From NCBI RefSeq assembly GCF_024347135.1, contig NZ_AP024907.1, positions 487,001 to 551,000 on the forward strand: a stretch of DNA of 64,000 nt. Reading direction: 5' to 3'. How positions within the stretch are numbered: the first letter of the stretch is position 1; each line of letters starts with the position of its first letter. A program made the translations under genes and the position numbers. This stretch comes from Vibrio spartinae (lineage in GTDB: Bacteria; Pseudomonadota; Gammaproteobacteria; Enterobacterales; Vibrionaceae). This document shows, piece by piece, positions 63,349-64,000 of this stretch. The notes beneath the pieces are model-generated. The model was not told where the DNA came from, searched no databases, and worked only from the letters and a program-made list of their open reading frames with translations.

Positions 63349-64000
63349 TAAAGAATTTGATATTGATGCTTTTTTTGCATCAGAAAGTCAGGAAGAGAGT
63401 AAACCAGAGAACCAACATTGTGGTTTTGTGGCGATTGTCGGACGCCCCAATGTTGGTAAATCCACCTTACTGAACCAGCTACTGGGACAGAAAATTTCGA
63501 TAACATCGCGTAAGCCGCAGACGACACGCCATCGAATTATGGGCGTTGATACGGACGGGGACTATCAGGCAATCTATGTGGATACGCCGGGGCTACATAT
63601 TGAGGAAAAACGAGCGATTAACCGTCTCATGAACCGTGCTGCAAGCAGCTCACTCAGTGATGTTAATTTAGTTCTTTTTCTGGTCGAAGGCACTCACTGG
63701 ACCCAAGATGATGAAATGGTGTTTACCAAGCTGAATAAAGCGGGGTTTCCGGTCATTCTTTGTGTCAATAAAGTCGATAACGTTAAAGACCGTAATGAAG
63801 TGATGTTGCACATGTACGAATTGTCTACCAAGATGAATTTTGTTGATGTGATTCCCATTTCTGCAAAACACGGTAAAAACATTGATGCGATTCGTCAGCA
63901 TGTTCGCGGCCATCTTCCGAAAGCGGTTCACCATTTCCCGAGTGAATATGTGACTGACCGCTCGCAACGCTTTATGGCGTCAGAGATCCTCCGGGAAAAA
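63341..64000 (+). CDS. era: GTPase Era, N-terminal part
   Basis: The first 220 codons of era, cut by the window end. Era binds the 3' end of 16S rRNA and helps assemble the 30S subunit. The GTPase motifs are intact: [28 protein letters not shown] and [11 protein letters not shown]. The visible part ends in [13 protein letters not shown], at the start of the KH domain. The N-terminus has about 20 more acidic residues than E. coli Era. The start lies inside the end of rnc, as in E. coli where the two are coupled. Confidence 0.95.
   Translation, partial: MADKEFDIDAFFASESQEESKPENQHCGFVAIVGRPNVGKSTLLNQLLGQKISITSRKPQTTRHRIMGVDTDGDYQAIYVDTPGLHIEEKRAINRLMNRAASSSLSDVNLVLFLVEGTHWTQDDEMVFTKLNKAGFPVILCVNKVDNVKDRNEVMLHMYELSTKMNFVDVIPISAKHGKNIDAIRQHVRGHLPKAVHHFPSEYVTDRSQRFMASEILREK

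Overview
The window looks like chromosome from a Vibrio or close relative (Gammaproteobacteria). Gene content and order (rapA-rluA, valS-holC-pepA/lptFG, leuABCD, leuO, ilvIH, serA-rpiA-fau-6S-zapA/ygfB-ubiH-ubiI, ygfZ/sdhE-ygfX/nadB/rpoE-rseABC-lepA-lepB-rnc-era), the protein sequences and the 16S rRNA all point that way. Species cannot be fixed from reading alone. No phage, IS element, integron or CRISPR array was seen.

Layout: 1-7.6 kb holds the end of rapA, a divergent Nramp-like transporter, rluA with a 2-hydroxyacid dehydrogenase, and a DUF898 plus M48 peptidase pair. 7.6-15.5 kb holds valS, holC and pepA facing lptF-lptG, then an RDD membrane protein. 15.7-19.2 kb holds tRNA-Leu, a secreted PPC-domain protein and an HD-GYP protein. 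19.2-25.4 kb is one rRNA operon: 16S, tRNA-Glu, tRNA-Lys, tRNA-Val, 23S, 5S, tRNA-Thr and a second 5S. 25.5-30.6 kb is the leuABCD operon with a leucine-rich leader peptide and attenuator. 30.7-36.5 kb holds a PAP2 phosphatase and glycosyltransferase pair, leuO and ilvIH. 36.5-44.5 kb is the most accessory-looking part: a MocR-type regulator, gabT and gabD facing a three-gene TRAP transporter. 44.6-54 kb is housekeeping (serA, rpiA, fau, 6S RNA, zapA, ygfB, ubiH, ubiI, a YtfK-like protein, a YbaK-like protein, ygfZ). 54.1-64 kb holds sdhE-ygfX, nadB and the sigma-E operon running into lepA-lepB-rnc-era; era is cut by the window end.

Functional themes: branched-chain amino acid synthesis is unusually well represented (leuABCD, LeuO, ilvIH, attenuator, structured leader). 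Envelope work is done by lptFG, the rpoE/rse system, lepB and the PAP2/glycosyltransferase pair. The 36.5-44.5 kb cluster probably imports and degrades an omega-amino acid such as GABA.

The best candidate for something new is the regulator of that cluster. It is a MocR/GabR-like protein in which the PLP-binding lysine is replaced by serine, and it carries about 100 extra C-terminal residues. GTAC-containing repeats lie in the control regions on both sides. A second window-wide oddity is seven short (13-17 bp) tandem duplications, all outside coding cores, three of them spanning stop codons.
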